Below are positions 24,140-35,280 of a stretch of 64,000 nucleotides of DNA, one piece after another. Source of the DNA: Acheta domesticus (lineage: Eukaryota > Arthropoda > Insecta > Orthoptera > Gryllidae). Under the pieces are notes generated by a model. That model made no database searches and was not told the origin of the DNA. It saw only the letters and a program-made list of their open reading frames with translations. The position numbers were made by a program, and so were the translations under genes. How positions within the stretch are numbered: the stretch's first letter is position 1; each line of letters begins with the position of its first letter. The DNA lies in contig JAHLJT010008446.1 in NCBI GenBank assembly GCA_031308135.1, forward strand, positions 166,803,285-166,867,284, given 5' to 3'.

Positions 24140-24262
24140 GTCAAATATAAGTGTTGCAAATATAAGTATTTTGCAAATATAAGTATGCAAGTATAAGTAT
24201 GCAAGTATAAGTATGCAAGTATATTTGCAAGTATATATATACTTGCAAATATAAGTATTTTT
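24140..24262. repeat. GCAAATATAAGTAT short tandem repeat with a perfect 32-bp palindrome
   Basis: Units alternate between GCAAATATAAGTATT and TATGCAAGTATAAG. Bases 24221-24252 are an exact palindrome (each half ATATTTGCAAGTATAT or its complement). Confidence 0.9.
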
Positions 24263-26070
24263 ATTAATTTATATTAAGTAATGTATTGTTCTTTTGACAA
24301 CTGTTGCAAGTAGTAGACGATAGTGGGCGTCCTCATGGAACAAGCGTTTGTGGCAGTTGCCTCTAAGTACGCGGAAACTGAAGTTGCGAGTCTGAATCAC
24401 GCGCAAGTCAGGGATGTTTTCAGTTGTTTGAGACATAATGGGATCTTACCAGTCCCCCACGTATCACCGCTGTGCTTCGTTTCGGCCATTGGGCCTATTT
24501 TTTGACCGGTTGTGAAACAGTTGTGTATTGCTGTGCAAAATATCTTCTTCCACCTGGCAGATCAGCCGAGCGCCGACTGTTAATGCCATTGACAGTGGAG
24601 AGAGTCCAGTATAATGCTAAGGATAGCTTTATTTTTATCTATATATTTAACGTAAAAAATTATTAAAACCGTGCGTGACATAGTGTAGGAGAGAAATGTA
24701 ATCCGTCAATGTTTTCTGGATGCAATGTATGATTTAAATAGTTAGGATATCGCCACTAAATATAATATTGTAAGGATTGATACAAATGCTGTTCAAAGCT
24801 GTGAGAATATTAATATCAATTGGATAGAGATTTTCAGAGTAAGGTGCATCGTGTAACACACCGATTTCCCACAATCTCCGAATAGTAAAGAACCCGTGCT
24901 TTTCACTTTCAACAAGCTTTCAACTGAATTCGCAATACACTAACTTCAAGGACGATTCTTAGAAAGAATTCTTAAAATAGAAGATTTGAAGTTACTTTAT
25001 TTGCATTCTATCTGCATAAAACAATTGGTTTCATCCGATCATTTCGCAGTTTCATTCGATCATTTCGCAGTTGGTGGAAGGACAAAAATAATAAGGAGTA
25101 CCACCCCAGCAGTAGTTTGCTAAGTTTTCTTAAATGATTGCGAATCATTTCTACATGTTACTTAACTGACTACGGCCCCCAGATATGCTTCCGCCGTGAG
25201 TGTCATAATAATCGCTCACGTGAGCGAACAGAAAATACATTCAAAACTTCCATAATCCCATGTCCTGACTGGCAATGTGCAATCGCTGTCTATATGCGGA
25301 ACTGTTTCCCCCCATCCAGTGTATTCGTACAAGCACTATGATGGGTTTACGCACTCCAAAGAACATACATGTAATAGTACAGGGCTGAGATGGACCTAAG
25401 GGCTACCTCCGAGCGTTATTTGGAGAGCACCATGAAGCTCTTTCCTAGGAATTGTTTCCAGGAGAGCGGTAGCTACCTCGGCAGTTCTTGGAATTTCTCT
25501 TAGGCGCTGTTATATGGTAGCTGGAAAAGTGTGAGGCAAAACCAAAAAGGTGTCCCCGATTCGAAAGGAAAATGAAATTAACCAGGACGAGAAAAAGAGA
25601 TCCACCATTTAGTTGCAGCCCAATAGTTATTTTCTCATATACATAATAGTGAGAAACTATTGTGAGGATTTTTTCTGATCCTCTACCGCGCGAATTAAAG
25701 CATTTCCTCCTTGAACTCTGTGAAAAATCTCTATGCAATACACCTAATCACCTTTGGCGTTTCCTCGATTTCAGCACATGCGTAAAACTCATAGATCCGC
25801 CTTTTTCAGCTCCGTTTCACTTGCTGCGGGTGCTCGATGGCGCACCCTAAACGCGGCGTTGCTCTGGGACGTCCAAAGCGAGCAACATAGGGCGTGCAAA
25901 TGGCGTCTGCTGATGGAAGCTGCCGTGCATAAGCCGAGCGGAAGTATCAGACTTCAGCGCTATTTATTGATAAATTTATAAATGTACACTCTTTCGTATG
26001 CCGTGTAAGAAATAGCGATATGAATACATTTGATGCAGACGTAATATTGTGTGTTATGGTATTAATTCAG
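24263..26070. other. Spacer without recognised features
   Basis: A tandem near-duplicate of about 20 bp (CGATCATTTCGCAGTT twice) lies at 25037-25073. Short frames at 24323-24505 and 25662-25981 have no family resemblance. Confidence 0.5.
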
Positions 26071-26299
26071 GCTATTGTTTCGTTAACTTAAGCTGGAGTG
26101 TTAACAATTTTAAATTATGGTATCCTTCCCACATCAAGCATGTCAAGGTTGCTGGCAAGATTACTAACTTTCAAGAGTTCGCGGGATCTGCGTTCAGAGC
26201 AACTGCTGCAAAATTTAAAAGTAAGGGGTTGTACAAATTGTTCTTGGGTCGCGGTACAATTCTGGATGTATACCTAGCCCGTGACAGTGTTTTGGAGAA
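26071..26299 (+). CDS. Candidate coding exon with RRM-like C-terminal string
   Basis: A 229-bp open segment is bounded by a plausible acceptor (TTAATTCAG, 26062-26070) and a strong donor (GAGAA|GTAAGT, cut after 26299). It reads YCFVNLSWSVNNFKLWYP, passes through KITNFQEFAGSAFRA, and ends GLYKLFLGRGTILDVYLARD. The last part resembles the helix-1/strand-2 region of RNA-recognition motifs, and FVNLSW could be an RNP2-like strand, but about 60 residues separate them, too many for one normal RRM. No neighbouring exon was found. It may be an exon of a gene with distant exons, or a relic. Confidence 0.3.
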
Positions 26300-26552
26300 G
26301 TAAGTTTCAGTTATTGTCCTAAGTGTAGTTATACCAATTCAATTTCCTCCTCTAAAGGAAAGAAATGTGCAATTGTAAAGAAATACATCAGAAATATTTG
26401 GAAATAGTCAAATTAGAATAGAATGAAACATTTTGAATCGAAATGAACATTATTTTGTAATCGGGTTTACATGAGAATTCAATAATTGCATTAACTTTCC
26501 ATGTTCACGTTAGGAGGTTTAACTGACAAAGATCTTTGAGATTGACCACCAG

Positions 26553-26788
26553 TATAATGCGATTTTGTAACTTTGCCCCACATGGCCCGGCTTTATGATG
26601 GAATATGTCACGGTATTTATCTTTTTCTTCAGTCGTGCCGCTAGACATTGCATGATCGCGACCGTATCAAGCAGTGTTTGCGATCATGTGACATCTAGCG
26701 GCACGTGTGAGAAAGACGCGAAATGCCGTGTGATGTTCCATCGTAGCCGTAGGGGCTTGAGAGGCAGAGTTATCAAAATCGCACCATA
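26553..26788. repeat. Foldback MITE family B, copy 1 (diverged)
   Basis: Arms pair along the whole length: ATGCGATTTTGTAAC with the complement of GTTATCAAAATCGCACC, and GTGCCGCTAGA with TCTAGCGGCAC near the centre. Sequence corresponds arm for arm with the better-preserved copy at 54.1 kb (ATGGAATATG, ACGGYATTT, TGATCGCGACCGTAT, AAGCAGTG). Confidence 0.85.
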
Positions 26789-26796
26789 AGATGTTA

Positions 26797-27694
26797 TACA
26801 GTAATCCCTCAACATTCGCGAGAGTTTGGTCCCCAAAAAACCTCGCGAATGTTGAGTCTATATTTTAATGAAGAAAGGCGGGTTAGGTTCCTGGATATCG
26901 AAAAGCTTTTTTAAAACAGAAAGAAAAAAATGATAACAAACAAATGCAGAAGAACTGAGTAAGTTCTACTAGAACAATTCACAATTAATATCCCCAAGAG
27001 AAGAAATAAAACAATATTTGAAACTAATTTTTTAAAAATTGAAAGTGAATGAATATAGGATTTGTTTATTTTTTGGTTCATTGCCCTTCTCTTTGTTCTA
27101 ATATCTAAACATGGAAAAGTAGCTGCTTCTATTTCTCTCTTAAATTTCGAAGTTATTTCCATGTTCGTATTACATTCGAATGCCCTTTCCACCAGAGCTT
27201 GTTGAAATTTTAGAACGCCAATAACAGCTTTAACATTGAAATTGGCCCAAGACGTAGTTCGCTTCTGTTACTTCATTACGTTCGAGGTTTTCTTTGCTGA
27301 TGATTTCCTGAAGCTGCTCTTCAGTGAGGTCATTATAATGAGAGTTGCACAGATCCTGAGTGGCTTTTCTCTTCATGTTGACAAAACCCTTACCTCCAAG
27401 CTCACGCAACTGAATTGAATTATTTTACAAACTGTATTATTCTATTAATGTGCATTGGCATTTCAACTCTGATATTTTTGCAGAACGTGATACTTTGAGC
27501 CCTGGTGTCTGCCGAGTTTATTTCTCAGATAGCGCTGATAAAAGAAATAAAATGTGCTAGCTTTAAATAAAGTACGACCAAAGACGCACTCGCGAATGTT
27601 GAAGTCGCGAATGTTAAAATCGGTAGCATTTCTTTAATCGCGAGTGTTCGGAACTCGCGAATAGCGAATCGGCGAATGTCGAGAGATTACTGTA
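26797..27694 (-). mobile_element. Tigger/pogo-like DNA transposon, internally deleted
   Basis: Flanked by a TA target duplication (26797-26798, 27693-27694). Terminal inverted repeats are CAGTAATCCCTCAACATTCG on the left and, complemented, CAGTAATCTCTCGACATTCG on the right; the CAGT..YCTC start is typical of Tigger/pogo elements. Body length is 894 bp. Minus frames still encode the end of a transposase: RELGGKGFVNMK and LTEEQLQEIISKEN (27415-27240), then LVERAFECNTNMEITSKF and further Lys-rich C-terminal sequence (27215-26990). The DDE domain is missing, so it is non-autonomous. Confidence 0.8.
26985..27420 (-). pseudogene. Tigger/pogo transposase C-terminal remnant
   Basis: Two open stretches within the element above resemble the conserved tail after the DDE domain of Tigger transposases: an acidic EEQLQEII-type helix, then a helix with NMEITSKFKREIEAAT that matches the usual DPNxERSxKxxRxI pattern, then a Lys-rich run. 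No catalytic residues remain. Confidence 0.65.
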
Positions 27695-27706
27695 TTCATA
27701 CTTATG

Positions 27707-27790
27707 TACAGAAAACCCTCGATAACACGAATTTCAAGGGACTGAAGTAATCGGTGTTCGTGTTATAAAAATTCGTGTTAGCGCATTTTT
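27707..27790 (+). mobile_element. Solo terminal fragment of a second Tigger-like element
   Basis: TA is followed by CAGAAAACCCTCGATAACAC, a pogo-like terminus, then an internal hairpin based on ACACGAAT/ATTCGTGT. No matching right end is in the window. Confidence 0.5.
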
Positions 27791-27837
27791 ACATTCCCGT
27801 ATACGTACGTATATATTGAGTAATATACATAGTGTAG

Positions 27838-29110
27838 GGAAAGTTATGTAATACTGCGAAAATTGATTTCGAGATTTCAACGGAAATACACGCTTTGGGG
27901 TCCCCTGAAACCGAAAAAGTAGTTATTTTCAAAACGTCTGTCCGTCCGTCAGTCTGTCAGTCTGTGAACAACACTAGCGCTTAAACCATACGCATGATTT
28001 CTTCCAAAAAGATATATGCCCTTGTCAATCTGCGTCCACTCGAGGCGCCGCAATTTTGAAAAACTTTCTTCAAAATTTTAAGGTACTTTACATGAAATCC
28101 TCCGGACATTTTCAAAATTTTCTCAAAAACGGCTGCAATTTTTTTTAATTTACTGTAAGATTAGAGTAAAATACGCTTATAAAAATGGAATAGATCCCAT
28201 TTTCACGGTTAACTCTGAATTTTCGAAAATTGCAAAAGTTTTTTTCGGCGTCTTCCTCCCACTACAAAATTGAAGATAGAGATTTTCCTTCAAATAAAAT
28301 GTGTTCTCCATAGTGGGTTCTTGCATTAAAGTCATGTGCATTTCTTTTAACATTTCAATAGTTTTCGCGAAATATATGCAATTTTAAAAAGTTACGAAAA
28401 CAAGATTTTCTCAAAAACGGCTCAAATTTTTTCTTTATGCTTTTGGTAGGGATAGTGCTAAATGTACTGTATAAGATGAGATAAACGCGATATTGGTCGA
28501 TTCTTTTGTTTTTTCTGAATTTACCAAAATGTAATTTTTTTCACTTGTCTCTCACGTCTGTAATATTTTCATTAGCGCCGATTTGTTCACATTATTACAT
28601 TTACGAGTGTGTGTGCTTTAAGTACTATCAAGTAAAATTTCTCGAGAACTAACCCGTTTTCTGTGAAAACTAGTTCAAAATTCCGCATTTTCGGAAACGC
28701 TCAATTGATATTTTCTCATAAACGGCTCCAAATTTTTTCTTCAAAGTCTTCGAACGGATGGTGCTAATCGCACTCTTTAATATGACGTAAAGTTCATTTT
28801 GAGTTATTTTTTGTTTTTGCAAAAATTACACAAATGTAATTTTTTTAAAGGTCTCTCAAACCTTTAATATGCGCATTTCCAGCAATTTGTAAACAATATT
28901 GTAGTTGTATGTTAAAGTGCTTTAAACGACTTCAATTGAAGTGTTTCGAAAACTCAAAAATGTTTTGTGAAAAAGAGCGTCAAAATTCGCGTTTTTTAGT
29001 AGCACCTAAACGCCATTTTCTTAAAAACGGATCCAATTTTTTAAAGAAATTTGCCATTTATGACGAGGTTATATTGTTATTTAATATTGTAAAATTAATA
29101 TTTCCGTTCT
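27838..29110 (+). repeat. Family A element, copy 6 (long, four modules)
   Basis: Begins AGGGAAAGTTATGTAATACT. An unexpanded seed at 27940-27965 (GTCTGTCCGTCCGTCAGTCT) is followed by GCTTAAACC and ACTTTACATGAAATCC. Then the phrase TTTCTCAAAAACGGCT occurs near 28115, 28405, 28710 and 29015, a period of about 290-305 bp. Confidence 0.8.
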
Positions 29111-30029
29111 ACCATTCGGAAACCGAAAAACTAAGAAAATGTCAAAAAAATATACTTTGGGTGGTGATAGACGGCAGCTGGCACGTGTATGTGACAATAT
29201 CAAATAGTTAGCCCACACCCAAGGAAATAGAAAACTAAAATAAGTGAACACAAATAAGTGAATGATTTATTAAAAGGACTAACAACGAGGACGGACGAAA
29301 TCACCTTTCTAACATATTCCTTCCCCTTGGCAAAAATGTCCATAAAAGGTACAATTCAAACAGAAAATTAACAGGAAATAAAGTAGTCCGCAGAAAGAAT
29401 GGAACGAATTCAGATCTCGGTTGTTTGGTGGAATACATCAAACAAAATATTTTTATTTAAGCCACCATTCTTCGTTCTACTAAGAGCACCCTTCAAGCTT
29501 ACATTCTCTTCACACGCTTCACACACACGCTTCAGCTTGCCATGTACACCTCTTACTGAATTTGGAGGGGAAAGGCGAGTAAAATGAGGGGAAGCTGCCT
29601 TTGCTCGCGGGAGCGCCAGCCTAACCCAAGCCGACAAGTAGCTCAAACGAGCGCTGTTCGACATGCCTGACCAACACTAGTCTTGAATCTATACTTGTTG
29701 ACTTTACTGGTATCATAGTATTAAGGGAGTGACTCTTAATTTTGAATTTGAAATACATATGAATGTGATTGTAGATTTCAAGTTTCATGTTCGACGATAA
29801 TTCTGTAATTACAAAGTAGATAAATGTTACAAATGTGTCTTCAGTAAATCAAACTTTTAAATATTCAATTTATTCACATTCAATAATTCTCCAAGTTTAA
29901 GCGCCTTCCATGATGATTTCCCTGAGCCGCCAGAGTTCCTATATGTTGTCCGTATTCACTGTATACTTAGTACAGATAGGCAACACTCCTTTTAATTTCT
30001 GACTTAAATGCTTATGTTATAAAGGAAAA
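29111..30029. other. Spacer
   Basis: No feature recognised. 29500-29660 is slightly GC-richer with short frames on both strands. Confidence 0.45.
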
Positions 30030-31670
30030 ATATTGTAATGCTGCAGCGGAAGGTAACAATTTTTTGACAGGAAAACTCGTGTTGTGGGGGACATGTTACC
30101 GATAAAAATTATTCTTGCACGTATATAGTGGGAAGTATATCTGTGTCTGTTTGTCTATGTGACTATCTCCGTCTGTGTTTGTCTCTCTCTGCGTGACTGT
30201 CTTCGTCTGCGTGACTGCCTCCGTCTGTCGGACTGCATGCGTGTCTCTGCAGGCGTGCGTCTGTGCATGCGCGTCTGCATGCGTGTGGTTTTGTCTGCAT
30301 GCATGTTGTTGTCAGTGCATGCGTGTGGTTGTGTCTGCATGCGTGTGGTTGTGTCTGCATGCGTGGGTTGTGTCTGCATGCGTGTGGATGTGTCTGCATG
30401 CGTGTGGTTGTGTCTGTGGCTCTGTGTGTGTGTGGGTATGTGTGTTTGTGACTGGGTATGTGCCTCTATGTCGGTCGACTTTTTTTCTGTGACTCTTATG
30501 CATAGGTATGTTTGTCTTGCATTTGTATCTCTTATATCTTGTGTGTCTGTCTGCATTTGTCTTGTCTGTCGGCTCTTTTTTCATGTCTGTCTGCCCTTTT
30601 TCGTGTTTGCCCTTTTTTCGTGTCTGCCTTTTTTCATGTCCGTCTCTTTTTGTGTCTGCCGTTTTCCGTGTCTGACTTTTTTCGTGTCTGCCGTTTTTTC
30701 GTGTCTGCTTTTTTCGTGTCTGCTTTTTTCGTGTCTGCCGTTTTTTCGTGTCTGCCTTTTTTTTCGTGTCTGCCTTTTTTCGTGTCTGCCTTTTTTTCGT
30801 GTCTGCCTTTTTTTTCGTGTCTGCCTTTTTTTCGTGTCTGCCTTTTTTTCGTGTCTGCCTTTTTTTTTCGTGTCTGCCTTTTTTCGCATCTGCCTTTTTT
30901 CGTGTCTGCCTGCCATGGTTTGTCTGCTTGCTTTTTTGTCTGTCTTGTGTGTCTGTCTGGTATGTTGCGTGTTTGACTGTGCCTGGATTTTGCTTGTCTG
31001 ATGTATGATCTATGATCTCTCCGTCCGTGGACAAGTGCTTTAAGCGTTCATTTATTTACTCCAAAATTGTTATATTTCAATCAATATAGTCCAACTCGGG
31101 CCACTGCGAATTTGAAATTGACATTTGGATTTTAGAGGATATTTTACAACCTCTACTACATTTTGAAACATTTCTCAAATATGGCTTCGAATTTTTAAAA
31201 AGAAATTTCAGATAAACATAAAGAACGCGCAAAATATTACGCAGATCTAATTAAAATCTCTAAATTTTAAGAAATTGAAAACGTTGAAAAATTTTCAACG
31301 TCTCCCTACAATAATAATACTGAAGATAATTGTATTTTTTAACGAAATCGGTTCTTCAAAAAATAGCTCTTCAAAAACAAGATTTTCTCTAAAACGACTC
31401 CAAATTTCCCCTTTATTTTTTCTCGAATAAAAGAGCAATGTATAGAAAAATCGACGTCGTTTTAATTTTTGTTGAATTCTGTGTCTTATAAAATTGTAAA
31501 ATTTTATCAGCGTCTTCTTGCAGCTGCAATATTGAAGAAAATGACTTTTTATTAATGTAGTCTGTTCTTGAAAATCAGATCTAAAGATAATCTCAATGAA
31601 AATGTCTGATATTTCGGAAATTCCAAATGAAAATGTTCAATTTGGTTTTCAAAGCGTCCAGAAGGTTACT
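30030..31670 (+). repeat. Family A element, copy 7, with expanded internal microsatellite
   Basis: The left part has AATGCTGCAGCGGAAGGTAA and ACAGGAAAACTCGTG, the family 5' region. After the array, CGTCCGTGGACAAGTGCTTT followed by TACTCCAAAATTG corresponds to the CGTCTGTGGTCAACGCTAG block of other copies. Modules with AAAACGACTCCAAATTTC follow to about 31670. Confidence 0.75.
30140..31015. repeat. Two-part GTCT-derived array
   Basis: The first part (to about 30420) has a 20-bp unit GTGTCTGCATGCGTGTGGTT. The second part (30560-30920) has a 16-18-bp unit TCGTGTCTGCCTTTTT with variable T-runs. The 240- and 280-residue frames on the two strands are array translations. Confidence 0.96.
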
Positions 31671-31700
31671 AATCATAAGTTCCTGAGATGAAATCCCGGC

Positions 31701-33586
31701 TTAGCCCATACATGCCTAGTGTTGCGTTTCACAACAAGGCGCAAGCATACTTTTAATTTTCAACAATTTCTGTGTAGGGACTACATTACATTCTATGTTA
31801 GATGCTTGAATTTAAAGATTTGGAGAACAAACATTGGTAAAGTGTGTTGGCCGTTATTCATGTAATCGTTGCTTCAGGGTTAATTGTATTATTCGTGACT
31901 TTAAAGATGGAGGGAAAGAGTCGCCCTCCAAGGGAATAAAGGTTTTTTTTCTGAATGTAATGGCATATTTTTATTAGCTGAATGATCTCTGTGTATTCTC
32001 TATTTGAACACGTAATATTGTTAGTTGCTCACATTTACAGTTATTCGGAAATCATTGGTCCTACATTATGAATGTTGCGAAAACGCAACGCTGGGCACAT
32101 ATAACACTGTTATCTGCAGCAACATTTTTTTTCAAGAAACTTACTACTGACGAAATTTTTGGCGATTCTGGAAGAGAATTTGAAGGCATAAGAACATTTT
32201 GATAACTTCGTTGTATTTTTCTTTTGCTCCTCCTGACGTTAGGATGGAGGACAGATAAGAGTGCTGATGAAGATCTTGCTGGGACACACAATGTGACAGG
32301 TAAACATCTAATTGCAAAAGGGAACTGATGATAAAGAATAGTAAATATATGGAAAGATCAGATTGTTTTCAAGTATTCGGCGCATCAGCTTGTCACAAAA
32401 TGAAAATGAAGGAAGAAAAAATCAATCAATCAAATCAATTAGAGAAGAAGTATGTAGAAAATGGAAGAAAGAAGATCTTTCAAATAAAAAACGGAATAAG
32501 GAATAAAGTAAATGAAAATGAGTGAATGATGTTGAGACCAATGTTTATTGAATACCCTCAAACTCTACTGGAGCTTTTTCAGATAAATTAGAATTTATAG
32601 TAAGGCATAGTGTAGTATATTATATTGCAAAAAAAATCATTTTTTGTGACATAATAGTTGGGAGAAAGACCTTGGTTGCGACGAAGCGACCTTTTAGGGA
32701 CCTACTAGGGACAAAATGGTCTGAAATACATCAAGGGCAATTCGCTTTGGTTATGAACTTCGGAGTCTTGTTTAGAGATTAGATTGATTGTTAGTGATCC
32801 CGGGCGCGTCAACAGCTAAGGTCATTAGTCCCGTAAGTGTAGGTCATGTTTTTCCCTTGGGATGTGGTGATCTTCCCCCATTGGATAGCGAAATCGGGCG
32901 TCGATCTGTCGTAGGCTAGAGGAGTTTCCTCCACTAGGAATATCCCACCAGGGTGGCACCGCCCCAGCAGAGACAAGCTATAAACTCCCCACCGGTCTCT
33001 CGGCATGTGCGGTCGTGTAGTGTATGTTAGTGCAAGTGTGTGTGTAGGGGGTGAGGATAGGACAAGGAAGGGGAAGGAAAGATTAGCGTGTGGTCTGTGA
33101 CCCGTTTGTTAGAGTACTGCTCCGGCATCGCCTCGTATTGATCGGCGAAACAACGGAAAAGTACTGATCAGAGCCGCCGGCCCCTGGAATTCTCCTCCAG
33201 ACAGCGACTGAATTCGACGTAACTGACAAACTAGTGTCGAAAATACTGCCACCGTTGGGACTCGAACCTAGGACCTCCCGGTCAAAGACACTGTTAATGA
33301 TAAATTAAGTTTCATACTATTTAATGTTTATTGCTTATTTCTTACGCCACAATAAGATTCTACTATTTGCAACGTGTTTATTTACAGCAGCAGTCACTTT
33401 ATCAAATAAATGTAAAAGTGGTGGTATCTACCCAGTGTTGCGTTTTCGCAACACTAAATTGTTGACCAATAGCAATACTGTTGACTTGTATATTGTGATC
33501 CTACAGGTTTGTAATCATTATAGTAACGTATTCTGTAAATATAAAATATATTGGCGACAAAAAAGTTCTGGGCATATATGGGTTAA
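31701..33586. mobile_element. piggyBac-like ends flanking a 1.9-kb interval
   Basis: The left end is TTAG then CCCATACATGCCTAGTGTTG (31701-31724). The right end is CTGGGCATATATGGG then TTAA (33568-33586), so the tips are near-identical inverted repeats next to TTAR, as expected for piggyBac insertions. The left-type end with its palindrome GTTGCGTTTTCGCAAC also occurs at 33431-33454 and, inverted, at 32074-32095. The interval may be one large element or two small ones (31705-32103 and about 33424-33582) around other DNA. No transposase was recognised. Confidence 0.5.
32770..33305 (-). mobile_element. tRNA-derived SINE-like block
   Basis: On the minus strand, GGTTCGAGTCC (33268-33258) is an exact pol III B box in a tRNA-like context (GACCGGGAGGTCC upstream). 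The A box is degenerate around TTATCATTAACAGTG. The downstream body is moderately GC-rich and ends near TAATGACCTTAGCTGTTGAC. CTAAGGTCATTAGTCCC (plus, 32816) resembles a phrase recalled from orthopteroid SINEs. No target duplication was identified. Confidence 0.45.
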
Positions 33587-35019
33587 GGAAAATTTTTTTT
33601 CGTGTAGCACTTTTTCAAATATTATTTTAGTATAACTTAACTTATAATTACGCGAGAAATTATCTGCTATTGTAGCAGTGCTAGCTTTTCTTTTGATGAT
33701 GACTCCAACAGAGTAAATTTCGCTTGACAATATGGCATAGGGCATATTTTCATTTTCCTATTTCTTATGGTTTACAGGAAGTCCTATCCACATCATAGTC
33801 AGCATTTTCGTTGTGCATGAGCGTTTATGTTCACATAGATTTAAAGATTTCGTAAACTGGTAATCTTAGGTTAACATACTAAATCTTAATAATAAGTTGT
33901 ATAATTTTCTATCAGCTCTGTATTACTTTGAATAATGACTTTAAGTAATTGAGGAAATGTTTTTACTAAACACCATTTTTTAAGTTGTGTCATAGAAGTT
34001 CTACTTGCGCGAATGTCGCCACGATCATAACGCATTGTTGTCCATTTGATTAGTTTTCAGATTTTATTTTACTTTTGTGATAAGTCATTATCATAAACTG
34101 AATTACCGCAACTGTTAAACTGGCTAATTTATTACCCGTAAATATTTGGAAATTTTCGAAGCCCAATCTACTTCTCGATATTTGTCCATGGCTGCGTGTT
34201 CCAGAGCATTCTCCGATATTCGTACTCTTTAGTGCAGTGCCTAGTATTTGATATCTTTTCTCACATGCCGCCGGTGACGTCGCAAATACGGCGGTCGAAT
34301 CGCAATTGTTTATGATAAACGAAATCAGTAACTCTAGTTCATTTACTTTTGTAATTTGTCCTGGGTTGTAGGCATAATTCAGTACAATGAAACTTGAAAT
34401 ATTACAATTCGGTTCGTAACAATTACATAATTATTATAAACAATTCGACAAAGGATGTGCTAATGTAGCAACCCTTGTATCTATTACCACTAGTTCCACT
34501 GGAAACAAATTAATGAATTATAAAAGAAATAAAGCAATATCCTCTCCCTCTCGCGTGAAATCCATTGTATAATTGCGTCCAAATGGAATCCACACCCCTC
34601 ATTCCATTTAAAAACACTTTCTTGTAACGGAATTCTTGCAGTATTCTGCATGGAAATTAATGTTTAAAAAAAGACTGATCACTTTTTATGCATTGCATTA
34701 CTGTTGCTTCTACGATAATTGTGAACTTAAAAAGGTTTCTCTTATTTCATTAATGTCCTCGAGAATGTTTAATACTTGTTGCATACATCATCGAAGAACT
34801 TTTAACTAAAATTTAGTGTAATGACATGTCATATTGCCGTCAATCAGGAAAACCTGTATTGAAAACACTTTGTAGCGAAATATAAAAAATGAAAGTATTT
34901 ACAGTTGGAGACACGAAATATCACATTACTATACTAACTCTCATTCTTTTGGCTTATACTGCAGTTGAAAAAATCTGTTTTCATAAATGATGACATACGT
35001 GCCATCCTTCCTCTATTTC
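33587..35019. other. AT-rich spacer
   Basis: No coding relic or repeat recognised. Confidence 0.5.
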
Positions 35020-35280
35020 AATTCCTTATTTTGCTGAAATAATTCCCGAATGCTCATCATCAGCGTGCTCTTTCCATGCAGGTTTCGGGTTCGATTCTCG
35101 GCGAAACAGGAAAAGGTACCAGCTTCTGCACCCACAGCGGGTGGGAAATAGAGAAGCTGCAGTGAATGGAGATGATAGTGAATGGCATTTGTGCTGTGAA
35201 ATGTTATTCCTTGGGTCAGTGAATTTTTTGGGCCTCACTGGTTGGCTAAGCTCAATAACGGCAAACTACTTTACTTGCCC
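35020..35280 (+). mobile_element. Possible tRNA-derived SINE fragment
   Basis: GGTTCGATTCT at 35092 is a B-box match inside GGGTTCGATTCTCGGCGAAA, followed by a unique body of about 170 bp. An A box is not clear and no tail or target duplication was seen. Confidence 0.3.

Noticed and set aside
30159..31034. 280-residue plus and 240-residue minus frames
   Set aside because: Translations of the two-part GTCT-derived array; the Phe/Leu/Ser/Val and Lys/Arg/Thr runs simply mirror each other.
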